Shown in pieces: positions 54,861-63,800 of a DNA stretch of 64,000 bases (its first letter is position 1; each line of letters begins with the position of its first letter). The stretch spans positions 1 through 64,000 of the forward strand of contig NZ_CP014545.1 of NCBI RefSeq assembly GCF_001586275.1, given 5' to 3'. Source of the stretch: Sphingorhabdus sp. M41 (lineage in GTDB: Bacteria; Pseudomonadota; Alphaproteobacteria; Sphingomonadales; Sphingomonadaceae). The translations under genes were made by a program, and so were the position numbers. The notes under the pieces are model-generated. The model had not been told where the DNA came from. It saw only the letters and a list, made by a program, of their open reading frames with translations, and did not search any database.

Positions 54861-56006
54861 CTAATCCGATTTTCTGAACGGCCCCATATTGGCCAGAAAT
54901 TCGATATCGGCCGCAACCGCTCGACGCTCGCGTTCGAGATAGTCGGCAATGGCCGAGCGAAACCCCGGATCGACGATATAATGCGCTGACCAGGTCGGTA
55001 CCGGCTGATAGCCACGCGCCAGCTTGTGGCTACCCTGCGCTCCGGCCTCGACGGTCTTCAGTCCGCGCGCAATGGCTGCGTCAATCGCCTGATAATAGCA
55101 AATTTCGAAATGCAGAAACGGGATATCGCGCGTACATCCCCAATAGCGTCCATACAGCGTCTCTTCGCCGATAACATTCAGCGCGCCAGCGATCGGCACG
55201 CCTTCCTGCATCGCAAATATCAGCAGCAGCTTGTCGGCCATTTTCTGGTGCAACAGGTCAAAGGCGCTGCGAGTCAGATAGGGCTGTCCCCACTTGCGCA
55301 TCCCGGTGTCCTGATAGAATTCCCAGAAATAGTCCCAGTGATGCGGTTGAATTTCCGCGCCCGACAAGTGAACAATATCCACTTCTTCCTGAGCCTTGGC
55401 TCGTTCCCGTCGAATCGCCTTGCGTTTCCGGGAAGACAAAGCTGCGAGAAAATCATCGAAGCTTTGATAGCCGTCGTTGCGCCAGTGGAACTGGCTGTCG
55501 GTCCGGATCATCCATCCCGCCTCGCGAAAATAGTGGAGCTGGTCCTCGCTGACAAATGTCGCGTGCACCGATGAAATGCCGTTATTTTCTGCCAATTGTT
55601 CCGCTGCTTTCAGCAGAGGCAAGGCCATTGCCTTGTCCCGCAAAAGCAGGCGCGGTCCGGGTACGGGTGAGAAGGGCGACGCGATCTGGATTTTCGGATA
55701 ATATTGGCCACCGGCATTTTCAAACGCATGCGCCCATTGCTGGTCGAAAATATATTCGCCCTGACTGTGCGACTTGAGATAGCTGGGCAGGCAGGCGGCG
55801 ATTTTCCCGGCTCCATCCTCGATAATGATGGGCAGAGATTTCCAGCCGGTTCCGGGGCCGACGCTCCCTGATTCTTCCATCGCGGAGAGGAAGGCATGGG
55901 AGACAAAGGGATTGGCCGAACCGGCACAGACGTCCCATTGGTCAGCAGGGAGGGTGGCGATATCTGGTGCGACATGCGCAAGGATTTCGGTAGGGGTGTC
56001 GGACAT
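54861..56006 (-). CDS. GNAT-fold acyltransferase (FemAB / DUF482-like)
   Basis: A 381-residue protein of the peptidogalycan-biosynthesis/DUF482 family. The N-terminal half has FVSHAFLSAMEESGSVG and the typical YIFDQQWAHAFENAG, and the C-terminal half has FHWRNDGYQSFDDFLAALSSRKRKAIRRE, a basic stretch common in the family. It probably transfers an acyl or aminoacyl group to a cell-envelope target; substrate unknown. Confidence 0.85.
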   Translation of the reverse strand: MSDTPTEILAHVAPDIATLPADQWDVCAGSANPFVSHAFLSAMEESGSVGPGTGWKSLPIIIEDGAGKIAACLPSYLKSHSQGEYIFDQQWAHAFENAGGQYYPKIQIASPFSPVPGPRLLLRDKAMALPLLKAAEQLAENNGISSVHATFVSEDQLHYFREAGWMIRTDSQFHWRNDGYQSFDDFLAALSSRKRKAIRRERAKAQEEVDIVHLSGAEIQPHHWDYFWEFYQDTGMRKWGQPYLTRSAFDLLHQKMADKLLLIFAMQEGVPIAGALNVIGEETLYGRYWGCTRDIPFLHFEICYYQAIDAAIARGLKTVEAGAQGSHKLARGYQPVPTWSAHYIVDPGFRSAIADYLERERRAVAADIEFLANMGPFRKSD

Positions 56007-56020
56007 TGCGCGCGATATTA

Positions 56021-56779
56021 TCAGTTCTGCGGCATCTCATAAACCGGTTCGTCTGCATATCTTGAGGCGATTTCTTCCTGTTCGGCAGAGCGCACCGTCC
56101 AGGTGACGACTGGCAGGCCGCGTGCCCGCTGCGCTGCGGCAAAGCGGGAGGGCAGATCCCGAATATCATAGGCGAGAAAATCGGGCCTTGCCGCCCACAG
56201 GTTACGGTGACGGGCGATCCGGCCGCGCCAATTCTTGCTATCTTCTTCCGTGATGACCAATCCCCGGACGATATGGTCGGCATTCTTGCGAAACCAGGCG
56301 CCGACCAACGGGTTAAAGGACATGATGGCGGCCTTGCCCCCATAGCCTTCCAGAGCCCTGCGCACCGAGAGGCACAGCGGACCTATCCGCCTGTTGCGGG
56401 ACTTGATTTCGATCAGCACCGGCACCCGTCCAGCCACCTGAGCCAATGTTTCGCGCAGGCGCGGAATCTTGCCATGTCCGCCATTAAGCTGGATCTGGTC
56501 AACATCTTTGGCGCGCAATTTACCGATCGGGCCAGTCTGATTGGTCAGCCGGTCCAGTTCATAGTCGTGAAAAACAAAGGCGCGGCCATCTTCTGCGGCC
56601 TGCACATCGCACTCAATTCCATGACCCAGCTTGATCGCAGCTTCAAAGGCGGCGGGACTATTTTCCAGCACATCATTGCCGTGCAGCCCGCGATGGGCAT
56701 AAGGCTGGCCTTTCAGGAACGCTACCCGTCCGGGCGCCGGAGCCGGCGCGAGCGCATTGTCGAGCAGCGTCCCGATCAC
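56021..56779 (-). CDS. Glycerophosphodiester phosphodiesterase family protein
   Basis: A 252-residue TIM-barrel GDPD. The first motif AHRGLHGNDVLENSPAAF includes the catalytic His, IECDVQAAEDGRAFVFHDYEL carries the metal-binding Glu-x-Asp and the second catalytic His. No signal peptide, so probably cytosolic. It overlaps ridA by 4 bp. It releases glycerol-3-phosphate from phospholipid head groups. Confidence 0.9.
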   Translation of the reverse strand: MIGTLLDNALAPAPAPGRVAFLKGQPYAHRGLHGNDVLENSPAAFEAAIKLGHGIECDVQAAEDGRAFVFHDYELDRLTNQTGPIGKLRAKDVDQIQLNGGHGKIPRLRETLAQVAGRVPVLIEIKSRNRRIGPLCLSVRRALEGYGGKAAIMSFNPLVGAWFRKNADHIVRGLVITEEDSKNWRGRIARHRNLWAARPDFLAYDIRDLPSRFAAAQRARGLPVVTWTVRSAEQEEIASRYADEPVYEMPQN

Positions 56780-57243
56780 TCAGTTTTCAGAGCTATGATG
56801 GCGTCAACCTCAACCGCGACGCCGAGCGGCAGCGATGCCACGCCGACGGCGCTCCGGGCGTGCTGACCGGCTGCTCCAAAAATCACTTCCATCATGTCGG
56901 AACAGCCGTTGGCAACCTTGGGATGGTCGCTATAGTCTGCGGTGCTGTTGACGAAGACGCCGAGTTTGACGATTCGGTCCACGCGGTCGAGTGATCCGGC
57001 CGCCTTCTTGATCTGCGCCGCGATCATTAGCGCACAGGCCTTGGCGGCCTGTTGCCCCTCTTCCAGCGACATATTGTCACCCAGTCGGCCGATGATCAGC
57101 TTGCCATCCTGCATCGATACCTGGCCGCTGATATGGAGCAATCCATTCACTTCAACGGCCGGAACATAAGAGGCCACCGGGGCCGCCGGTGTGGGCAATT
57201 CAATGCCCTTTGCTGTCAGGGCTTTTTCAATATTGTCGGTCAT
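56776..57243 (-). CDS. RidA family enamine/imine deaminase
   Basis: A 155-residue RidA (YjgF/UK114) protein. It has GLLHISGQVSMQDG, GDNMSLEEGQQAAKACALMIAAQI and the terminal RSAVGVASLPLGVAVEVDAI with the conserved Arg that binds the imine carboxylate. It clears reactive enamines made by PLP enzymes. It overlaps the GDPD gene by 4 bp. Confidence 0.9.
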   Translation of the reverse strand: MTDNIEKALTAKGIELPTPAAPVASYVPAVEVNGLLHISGQVSMQDGKLIIGRLGDNMSLEEGQQAAKACALMIAAQIKKAAGSLDRVDRIVKLGVFVNSTADYSDHPKVANGCSDMMEVIFGAAGQHARSAVGVASLPLGVAVEVDAIIALKTE

Positions 57244-57255
57244 AAGGTAAAACTC

Positions 57256-57933
57256 TCACGCATGGTTGGCTGGGTCAAGCTCTTGCGATGGCAAGTCCAT
57301 CGCCGGAGCCGGTGCGGCATTGTCAAACTTGTCCGAGATCCAGGACATTGCGTCACCCCACAAATCGATACGGGCATGGGCGGCAACATTCGTCTCGACA
57401 TGTTCTGCCATGATCGGCTCACCCACCATCTGCAGGCGCCATACGTCAGGGGCGTGCTTGGCTACGCTGCCGTGTTGATGACCCAGATCATCGACGAACA
57501 CGGTAACCGCAGGCGCGAAGTCCGCGATGATGCTGTTCAGCAGCTCGCCCTTGCCGCCCTGATTGGTATAGACGGGAAAATCGATACCGACTGCCTTCAA
57601 CTGTTCGGCGCGGGCTTCACGGCGATCATCCAGCAGATTGGTCAATATCACGACATCGGCGATTTCACTCAGCTTGTTGATAGATTCCACCGCACCCTCG
57701 ATCGCTCCCTGACGGTGCATTTCATTGTCGAAAAACTCCTTCAGCATTGGCCAGATCAGCTCTGGCAGAACCTGGGTGCCATCATGTTTGTGGCGCAGCG
57801 CATTCGCAAAATTATTGCCGTTTTCCAGATCGAAATGGATATGTTTGTCGCTGTCCAGCCATTGCTGGAAAGGCACCACCATATGCAGCAGAACTTCGTC
57901 GCAGTCGCTGATTAGAAGCGGCTTTTTACTCAT
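57256..57933 (-). CDS. HAD-superfamily hydrolase
   Basis: A 225-residue HAD-fold protein. The nucleophile motif is LLISDCDEVLLHM (first Asp as nucleophile, second two residues later), motif II is ILTNLLDDRR and motif IV is TVFVDDLGHQHG. The start at 57933 (MSKKPLLISD) is preferred. It overlaps the DUF3572 gene by 8 bp. Substrate unknown. Confidence 0.85.
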   Translation of the reverse strand: MSKKPLLISDCDEVLLHMVVPFQQWLDSDKHIHFDLENGNNFANALRHKHDGTQVLPELIWPMLKEFFDNEMHRQGAIEGAVESINKLSEIADVVILTNLLDDRREARAEQLKAVGIDFPVYTNQGGKGELLNSIIADFAPAVTVFVDDLGHQHGSVAKHAPDVWRLQMVGEPIMAEHVETNVAAHARIDLWGDAMSWISDKFDNAAPAPAMDLPSQELDPANHA

Positions 57934-58216
57934 GAAAATCTCCGGGAGCGTTAAGATGCTGCGCTGCTGCAGCAAGTTTGGCGGGGGCGACACCGATAGC
58001 ATCGGCGCAGGCAATCAGGTCGGGCTCGTGATTGGCAAGAAAGCCCAGCAAGGATGCCAGCATCGCCGGGTCCTCAAGGCCTGATCTCAGTTCGCGGGGA
58101 TCCAGCCCGGTCAGGGCCAGCAAACGCTCCGCGCGGTCCTGATCTTGCAGCACCCAGCCGAGCGCCTGTAAGGCGATGATTTCGCTATCGGGCCCGAGAT
58201 TGGGATTTGTTTCCAT
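57926..58216 (-). CDS. DUF3572 domain protein
   Basis: A 96-residue all-helical alphaproteobacterial protein. The pattern SEIIALQALGWVLQDQDRAERLLALTGLDP and LASLLGFLANHEPDLIACAD fits DUF3572. In many relatives it lies next to divK, as here (52 bp away, divergent), which suggests, without proving, a link to that regulator. Confidence 0.87.
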   Translation of the reverse strand: METNPNLGPDSEIIALQALGWVLQDQDRAERLLALTGLDPRELRSGLEDPAMLASLLGFLANHEPDLIACADAIGVAPAKLAAAAQHLNAPGDFHE

Positions 58217-58268
58217 TGCCGCTTTCGCCTAATGGGTCGACAGCAAGTTTGAAAGGGTAAATCCGGTC

Positions 58269-58637
58269 GTGGCAAAAAGAGTGTTGGTGGTTGAGGACAA
58301 TGAATTGAACCTCAAGCTGTTCTGCGATCTGCTGCGGGCCCATGGTTTTGTCGTCGAGCCGGTCAGCGATGGCCGGGAAGTGCTCGAAAAGGCGCGCAGT
58401 TTTGTGCCGAATCTGATTGTGATGGATATTCAGCTGCCCCATGTCAGCGGCCTGGAACTGATCGAGCAGATCAAGAAAGATGGTCAGCTTAAGATCATAC
58501 CAATCATGGCCGTGACCGCATATGCCGGCAAGGGTGACGAAGACCGGATTTTGAGTGCCGGAGCAGAGGCTTATGTCTCAAAGCCCATATCGGTGGCGAA
58601 ATTTGTCGAATCGGTACAGAAAATTCTGCACCGCTAA
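58269..58637 (+). CDS. divK: Single-domain response regulator DivK
   Basis: A 122-residue receiver domain without an output domain. Acidic residues ED at 9-10, the phospho-acceptor Asp53 in LIVMDIQLPHVSG, the Thr in MAVTAYA and the Lys in YVSKPISV are all present. In Caulobacter DivK~P acts through DivL and PleC on the CckA-CtrA pathway. The divK-rpmG adjacency is conserved in alphaproteobacteria and supports the name. Confidence 0.9.
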   Translation: MAKRVLVVEDNELNLKLFCDLLRAHGFVVEPVSDGREVLEKARSFVPNLIVMDIQLPHVSGLELIEQIKKDGQLKIIPIMAVTAYAGKGDEDRILSAGAEAYVSKPISVAKFVESVQKILHR

Positions 58638-58655
58638 AGTCGGGCCAAAGCCTGC

Positions 58656-58823
58656 TTATTTGATTTTGGCTTCTTTGAATTCGACATGCTTGCGCACAAC
58701 CGGATCATATTTGCGCTGCACCATTTTTTCGGTGAGATTACGCGGATTCTTGCGGGTTACGTAGAAAAAGCCGGTATCCGCCGTGCTGACGAGTTTGATC
58801 TTTACATTGGCTGGTTTCGCCAT
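58656..58823 (-). CDS. rpmG: 50S ribosomal protein L33
   Basis: A 55-residue protein beginning [20 protein letters not shown] and ending EFKEAKIK. It has the L33 core KIKLVSTA...YVTRKNPRN...[19 protein letters not shown]. It is the short type without the CxxC pairs, so it does not need zinc. It lies 18 bp from divK in convergent orientation and is too short for common automatic calls. Confidence 0.95.
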   Translation of the reverse strand: MAKPANVKIKLVSTADTGFFYVTRKNPRNLTEKMVQRKYDPVVRKHVEFKEAKIK

Positions 58824-58974
58824 GGTGCATTCCTTAAGGCAGAAGCTGAAATAAAAACAGCGACGCTATCCGGCGCCGCATTCGTTCCCGCGCTAATGGT
58901 GAAAATGCCGATGATTGTCAAGAAAAAGCCATCGAGCTTCCTGCGGCAGCAAACTCTGCTCCGTTTACGGCTTT

Positions 58975-58982
58975 TTAACCAT
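58975..58982 (+). promoter_or_regulatory. CtrA half-site-like TTAACCAT
   Basis: The sequence TTAACCAT is a known CtrA half-site consensus and lies about 40 bp before the start of the next hypothetical gene. The rest of the full site is absent. Confidence 0.3.
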
Positions 58983-59020
58983 GTTTTTGCATGGTCACAT
59001 TGAAGCGGGGAGCAATTGCG

Positions 59021-59356
59021 ATGAATCATGATAGAAATCTGTTTGTGCACGCGGAAATGCTGAAGTTGCTCGACGGTTTGCCGGCGGAACTGGTTGGCCA
59101 GCATCCCCTGCAGTTTCTCATGCACCTGGACCATGTCCGGCAAAAAGCAACGCAGTATGGCCTGGCAGCGCTGCGCGATCTCAGCTGCATATTGGAAACC
59201 GCTTTGCAACCTGCGCTAGAGACTGGTGGTGCCACCACAATCGCACGCACATATCTCGAAGCGATGCGCGCGACGCTTGACTGCGACGAAATGAACCCTG
59301 CCATGACCGAAGCGCTCATGGCCAATGTAGCGCTCCGCCTTGGCGGGCAGCCCTAA
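59021..59356 (+). CDS. Helical hypothetical protein
   Basis: A 111-residue mostly helical protein starting MNHDRNLFVHAEMLKLLDGL. GGGGAG precedes the ATG at 59021; the frame begins earlier at 58991 but without a ribosome-binding site. Histidine-containing segments (HAEMLKLL, HLDHVRQKATQYGLAALRDLS) are reminiscent of a four-helix Hpt-like fold but the characteristic HxxKG motif is not present. Function unknown. It lies 12 bp before the GDT1 gene. Confidence 0.6.
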   Translation: MNHDRNLFVHAEMLKLLDGLPAELVGQHPLQFLMHLDHVRQKATQYGLAALRDLSCILETALQPALETGGATTIARTYLEAMRATLDCDEMNPAMTEALMANVALRLGGQP

Positions 59357-59367
59357 CCGTAACGGCA

Positions 59368-59934
59368 GTGGATGCATTTCTAACTTCGCTTTTTGCTCTG
59401 GCTGTTGCTGAATTTGGCGACCGGCCGCAGATTCTTTGTGCCGCTCTGGCGATAAGATATGGCCGTGTGTCGCCGATCATCTGGGGCCTGGGTCTGGCAA
59501 CTCTCTGCAATTGCGTGATTTCCGGTATCGCCGGTTCCGCGGTTCACCAGTGGATCAGCGAAGACGCGCTGCAACTCTTCTATGCCCTGTCCCTGATTTT
59601 TGCCGGCTTTGGCATGGTCGCATGGCGTCGTCCGGTCGACTTGCTGGAAAAATGGCAGCTCGGACCATTCTGGACATCCTTTCTCGGCCTCTTCATTCTT
59701 CAGCTTGGCGACAAGGGACAATTTGTTCTCATGGCTACCGCCGCTCGGACCGACATGTGGGCTTTCGCCGCCGCTGGTGGATGGATCGGCGTAATGATCG
59801 CATGCCTGCCCGCCATCCTGTTTCACCGGCAACTGGCTGAGAATGTCCCGATGGCACTAGTTCGCTATGTCGGCGGCGCTGGCTTTCTTTTGGTCGGGTC
59901 TATCCTCGCGCTAGGAGCATGGGGCATAATTTGA
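59368..59934 (+). CDS. GDT1 / TMEM165 family transporter
   Basis: A 188-residue membrane protein with about six segments and the two signature motifs E-x-G-D-[KR]: VAEFGDRPQ (first half) and LQLGDKGQF (second half). Family members move Mn2+ or Ca2+, with H+ exchange. The TerC-like gene at 6.7 kb is another metal-handling candidate. It starts at a GTG, just after the helical hypothetical gene. Confidence 0.88.
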   Translation: MDAFLTSLFALAVAEFGDRPQILCAALAIRYGRVSPIIWGLGLATLCNCVISGIAGSAVHQWISEDALQLFYALSLIFAGFGMVAWRRPVDLLEKWQLGPFWTSFLGLFILQLGDKGQFVLMATAARTDMWAFAAAGGWIGVMIACLPAILFHRQLAENVPMALVRYVGGAGFLLVGSILALGAWGII

Positions 59935-60071
59935 TCTCGCCTCGGCAACCTTGTGCAGGCTGCTAGATCGATATTATCAATCTGAGATAGCAAATCTTCC
60001 CGTTACATCGGGCTATCAATATATTCTAATCTCCACGTCATAAAATAATCAATCCGATAAGGAGAATGAAT

Positions 60072-60536
60072 ATGACCACAGGTGACAATGCAAAAAAGGC
60101 CGTAGCCGAATCACTGAATGGAATATTGGCTGACAGTTTTGCGCTCTATCTCAAGACCAAGAACTTCCACTGGCACGTTTCCGGCCCCCACTTCCGTGAT
60201 TACCATCTTATGTTCGATGAGCATGCGGCGCAGATACTCGCCACCACGGACCTGATTGCCGAACGTGTTCGCAAAAACGGACATCGCACTCTAACCTCTA
60301 TTGGTGATATCGCCAAACGGCAGACCATTGCCGACAACGACGATGCCAAGGTCGCGGCGGCGGACATGCTGGTCGAATTGCGCGCTGATAATCTGAAGCT
60401 CGTCGAAAAACTCCGTGAAGCGAAGGAATTGGCGGGAGAGGCAGGAGACAATGCTACTGACGGCTTGTTGGATGACTGGACGGATCAGGCAGAAGAACGC
60501 GCCTGGTTCCTGCTGGAAATCGCAAAGAAAGACTGA
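60072..60536 (+). CDS. dps: DNA-binding ferritin-like protein Dps
   Basis: A 154-residue dodecameric ferritin that stores iron and protects DNA in starvation or peroxide stress. The ferroxidase ligands are His33 and His45, with Asp49 in NFHWHVSGPHFRDYHLMFDEH, matching E. coli His51/His63/Asp67 spacing. The ATG at 60072 lies 7 nt from AAGGAG. The N-terminal tail is short and only weakly basic, so strong DNA binding through it is not assured. Confidence 0.95.
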   Translation: MTTGDNAKKAVAESLNGILADSFALYLKTKNFHWHVSGPHFRDYHLMFDEHAAQILATTDLIAERVRKNGHRTLTSIGDIAKRQTIADNDDAKVAAADMLVELRADNLKLVEKLREAKELAGEAGDNATDGLLDDWTDQAEERAWFLLEIAKKD

Positions 60537-60832
60537 GTAAAGATAATCCATTATTTGCCGGAAGGAAAAGATGCTTCAATTTGGACCAGCCCCCCGTGCC
60601 GGCCGAAAATAGCATGAGCCCTTTCGGCAGCAATGGATCAAGCTCATTGCCAGTCATGGATTATGGAACCAGACCCTACGGCTGTAAGCGGATTTGCATC
60701 AGAATGCGGCGCATTCTGATCCGGTTTCCACGCCCTGAAGATGGAACATCCCAGCTCATTTGGAAAATCATGGTAAATAAATAATGCCCCGCTATTCTCG
60801 CTGGATTTTTCTGGGGGTATTATTGAATGAAT
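60537..60832. other. 296-bp intergenic region before the autotransporter
   Basis: It contains the 23-bp palindrome at 60698-60720 and AT-rich sequence near 60780. A reading frame of 67 codons from 60581 has no ribosome-binding site and no recognisable homologue, so it is not called. A promoter for the autotransporter is expected here. Confidence 0.5.
60698..60720. repeat. Palindrome upstream of the autotransporter
   Basis: ATCAGAATGCG and CGCATTCTGAT are 11-bp perfect arms around one G. It lies 113 bp before the start codon. No T-run follows, so an operator or a repeat element is more likely than a terminator. Confidence 0.7.
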
Positions 60833-63800
60833 ATGAGTTTCGGGCAGTCAAAACGGTCTTTACTTTTGCGCACAGCGGCGGTGGGGGCATTTGCTACCCT
60901 CGCTGTTTTGGCAACGTCGGCACAGGCCATAGTGCCCAACGATAATTTCTCACCGGAAGATATTGTCGACACCGATGGCGGGGTGAATGGTGTCGGCATG
61001 TTTGCTCGCGGGGATGGTTTCGTCTGTTCCGGAACATTGATCAATCCGCGAACTGTTCTGTTTGCCGCGCATTGTGTGAATGATCGCCCGGAAAGTGATT
61101 ATAACAATGTCGTCAACACAGCATGGTCATTTGACACTGATGCGATTCAACTCCGTAGCTTCATTCTTGATGAATTGGGTATTACGAGCGGCACGTTCGA
61201 GCAGTCGATCAACACGTTTCTGGTGAATCAGATTCGCTGGAATGCGCAGTCCACTGAACGCGCCGACAGCCAGGGGTTTCTGGAAGGCGATATTGCTCTC
61301 GCCAGCCTGGCCGCACCGGCAGGCAAAATCCCCACTTGGGCACTGTTGTTTTCAGCTTTGCCAACTCCTGATTCCATCAGCGATGCGGATGGCACAGGTT
61401 ATCATGTCAACATCACAGGTTACGGCCGCACAGGCAGCGGCAGTGCCGGCTCAAATGTCGGCATTGATTTCCGTCGACGGGCTGCCGAGAATATGCTGGG
61501 TTCCCTGTCGTCTTTTGACGATCGGAACAGCTTCTTGTTCGGCGCTCCATTCGGCGACCTGCCCCAGGTTCTCTATCGCCTTGACTTTGATGACCCCGAC
61601 AAAACCAATACCTTTGATTTCAATCTCTACAAGGATGAGCCGCGCACACGCGAGGGCACGACGGCTGGCGGGGACTCCGGCGGCCCGTTGATTCTTGATG
61701 CTGCAAATAACAGCTTGTCGACCGAAAATCTCCAGATTGGCGTTCTGTCTGGCGGTTCGCGTTTCTTTGGCCCTCAGGTCTTCAGCTCTTACGGGACGGA
61801 AAGCTTCTATCAGCCCTTGTTCCTGTTTGCCGATTATATTGCTGCCAACAATCCTTATCGCTACGTCAGTGCAAAAGCAGGTGACGGCAATTGGGAAGAT
61901 GCAACCCACTGGCAGACCGATCTCGATCCTGCCTACCGGATAATCGATGTCGACGGCAATGTCGTAAACGGTTTTCCTGACACCCAGTCGGCTGGCCGGC
62001 TTGGTGCCGACCCGCAATTTGGTGAAGTCTGCTTTGACCCCGAAGGCGATAATCCTGGCGATGGCTGTCAGGATCTGGCGACTGGTGATTTCTCTCCTCC
62101 ATCGCGTCCAGCTCCAGCAGCAGCGCCTGTGGCAAGCGGAAATTTGACGTCCGCTATCGGAAACGTTGAAGTCAGCGCAACGTCGGAAATTGCTGCCGGC
62201 GGCGAAGCGCGGGCGTCATCCGAAGTGGTCTCATCGGTTACGTCGGCATCTGCCTCTGGTGCGCGCGCAGTCATGATCACGGGATCCGAGTATCAGGCCC
62301 ATGGTGCCAACAGTGTGAACATCGATGGCGCGGAAAATATAGCATTTCCCGAGGGGAATGCTGTCGAAGTCGCTGAAGCAGAAGCACAAGCTGACAATGG
62401 CGCCGAACTTGCTCAGGAAGAATCCCAAGCTCCTGGCGATCCGCAACCAAATCCAACATTGGCGAACGGATTGCCGGGTGCGACGGACTTTGTTCCCGAC
62501 AATATCGATCCGGTGATCAGTGCTGATCCGGCTGTCCAGGTAAACAGCCGCTATTTCGAAGTCACGCTGAACCAAGCTGGTAACACCACTTTGAGCAGCA
62601 GCAGAACGATCGACCGTTTGAACGTTAGCGGGGCGGCAGGTTTGAGTATCGCTGCAGCTGGCGATTTGACGTCGCTAATTGATGTCAATCAGTCAGGGGG
62701 ACGCGTTGCCGTTGATGGTAGCCTGACCAGTGCGGGAGACTATTCCCTGTTTGCCGGCCTGTTGTCAGGAAGCGGCACAGTAAAGGCACCTTTCGTCACC
62801 AGCATAGCGGGCGGAATCGCGCCGGACACAATGGGAACGACTGGCACTCTGACCATTGACGGAAATCTGGTTCTGTCATCGGGAACCACTTTGTTCATCG
62901 ATGTTGGCGCATCGAACAGTTCTGATCGCGTCTCCGTAACGGGCGAAGCCAATGTCGGGGGCAATGTGGCCATTGGCAGTATTGAACTCTTCCAGACAGT
63001 TACGCCAAGCATCTATCGTATCCTGACCGCTGACGGGGGTGTGACCGATCGGTTTGCCGGTGTTTCCAACCTGTCGGCGATCCTGATGTCACGACTGATT
63101 TATGGTGCCAACGCCGTAGATCTTGAGATTCGTGCGCAAAGTTACCAGAATGGGATCGACAGCAACAGTGCAGTACAGGTCAGCTATGCAGGTTTGCTGG
63201 ACCGCAATCGCGGAAATGCCACGGTCGGCGACCTGTTCTCTTTCTTGGACTTCGCGGATGCAGGTACAATCCAGTCTACATTTAACAGCTGGGCACCAAC
63301 GACGGAATCTACGGTGCAGGCAATGGGGCGCGGCTTTATCGGGAATGTCGCGAGTTTCTATCAGAACAGAAGCAGCGCGGCCGACCGTTCTTCAAACGGC
63401 GGCACGATTGCCGTAATCGGTCGTCCGATACAATTGGCAGTGTCATCTCTCGGCGGTTTTGCCATGAACGGTGCTAGTGTCCTGAGTGATGCGGCTGCAA
63501 ATAGCAGCGAGACAGAAGTGCGTTCCGGTGGTGTTAACGAAGACATGGCTGTCTATCTTTCCGGTGGTTTCGTCAATGGCGATGCCGGCTCGATGCCGCT
63601 TCGCAATCCTTCCGCAGGAGCCGATGGAGAGGATGAATTTGACGGGTTCTTCATTGCCGCAGGACTTGAATATTATTTCGACGAATCCTCATTTATCGGT
63701 GTCTCGGGATATTATTCGGATGTCGATGCCACGGTGGAATTGGGTAACACGGCGCAGTCAAAAGCGATCATGGGTTCGATTTACGGACGCAGCAAAACCT

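Noticed and set aside
60581-60784. 67-codon frame between dps and the autotransporter
   Set aside because: No ribosome-binding site, no recognisable homologue, and the palindrome lies inside it.
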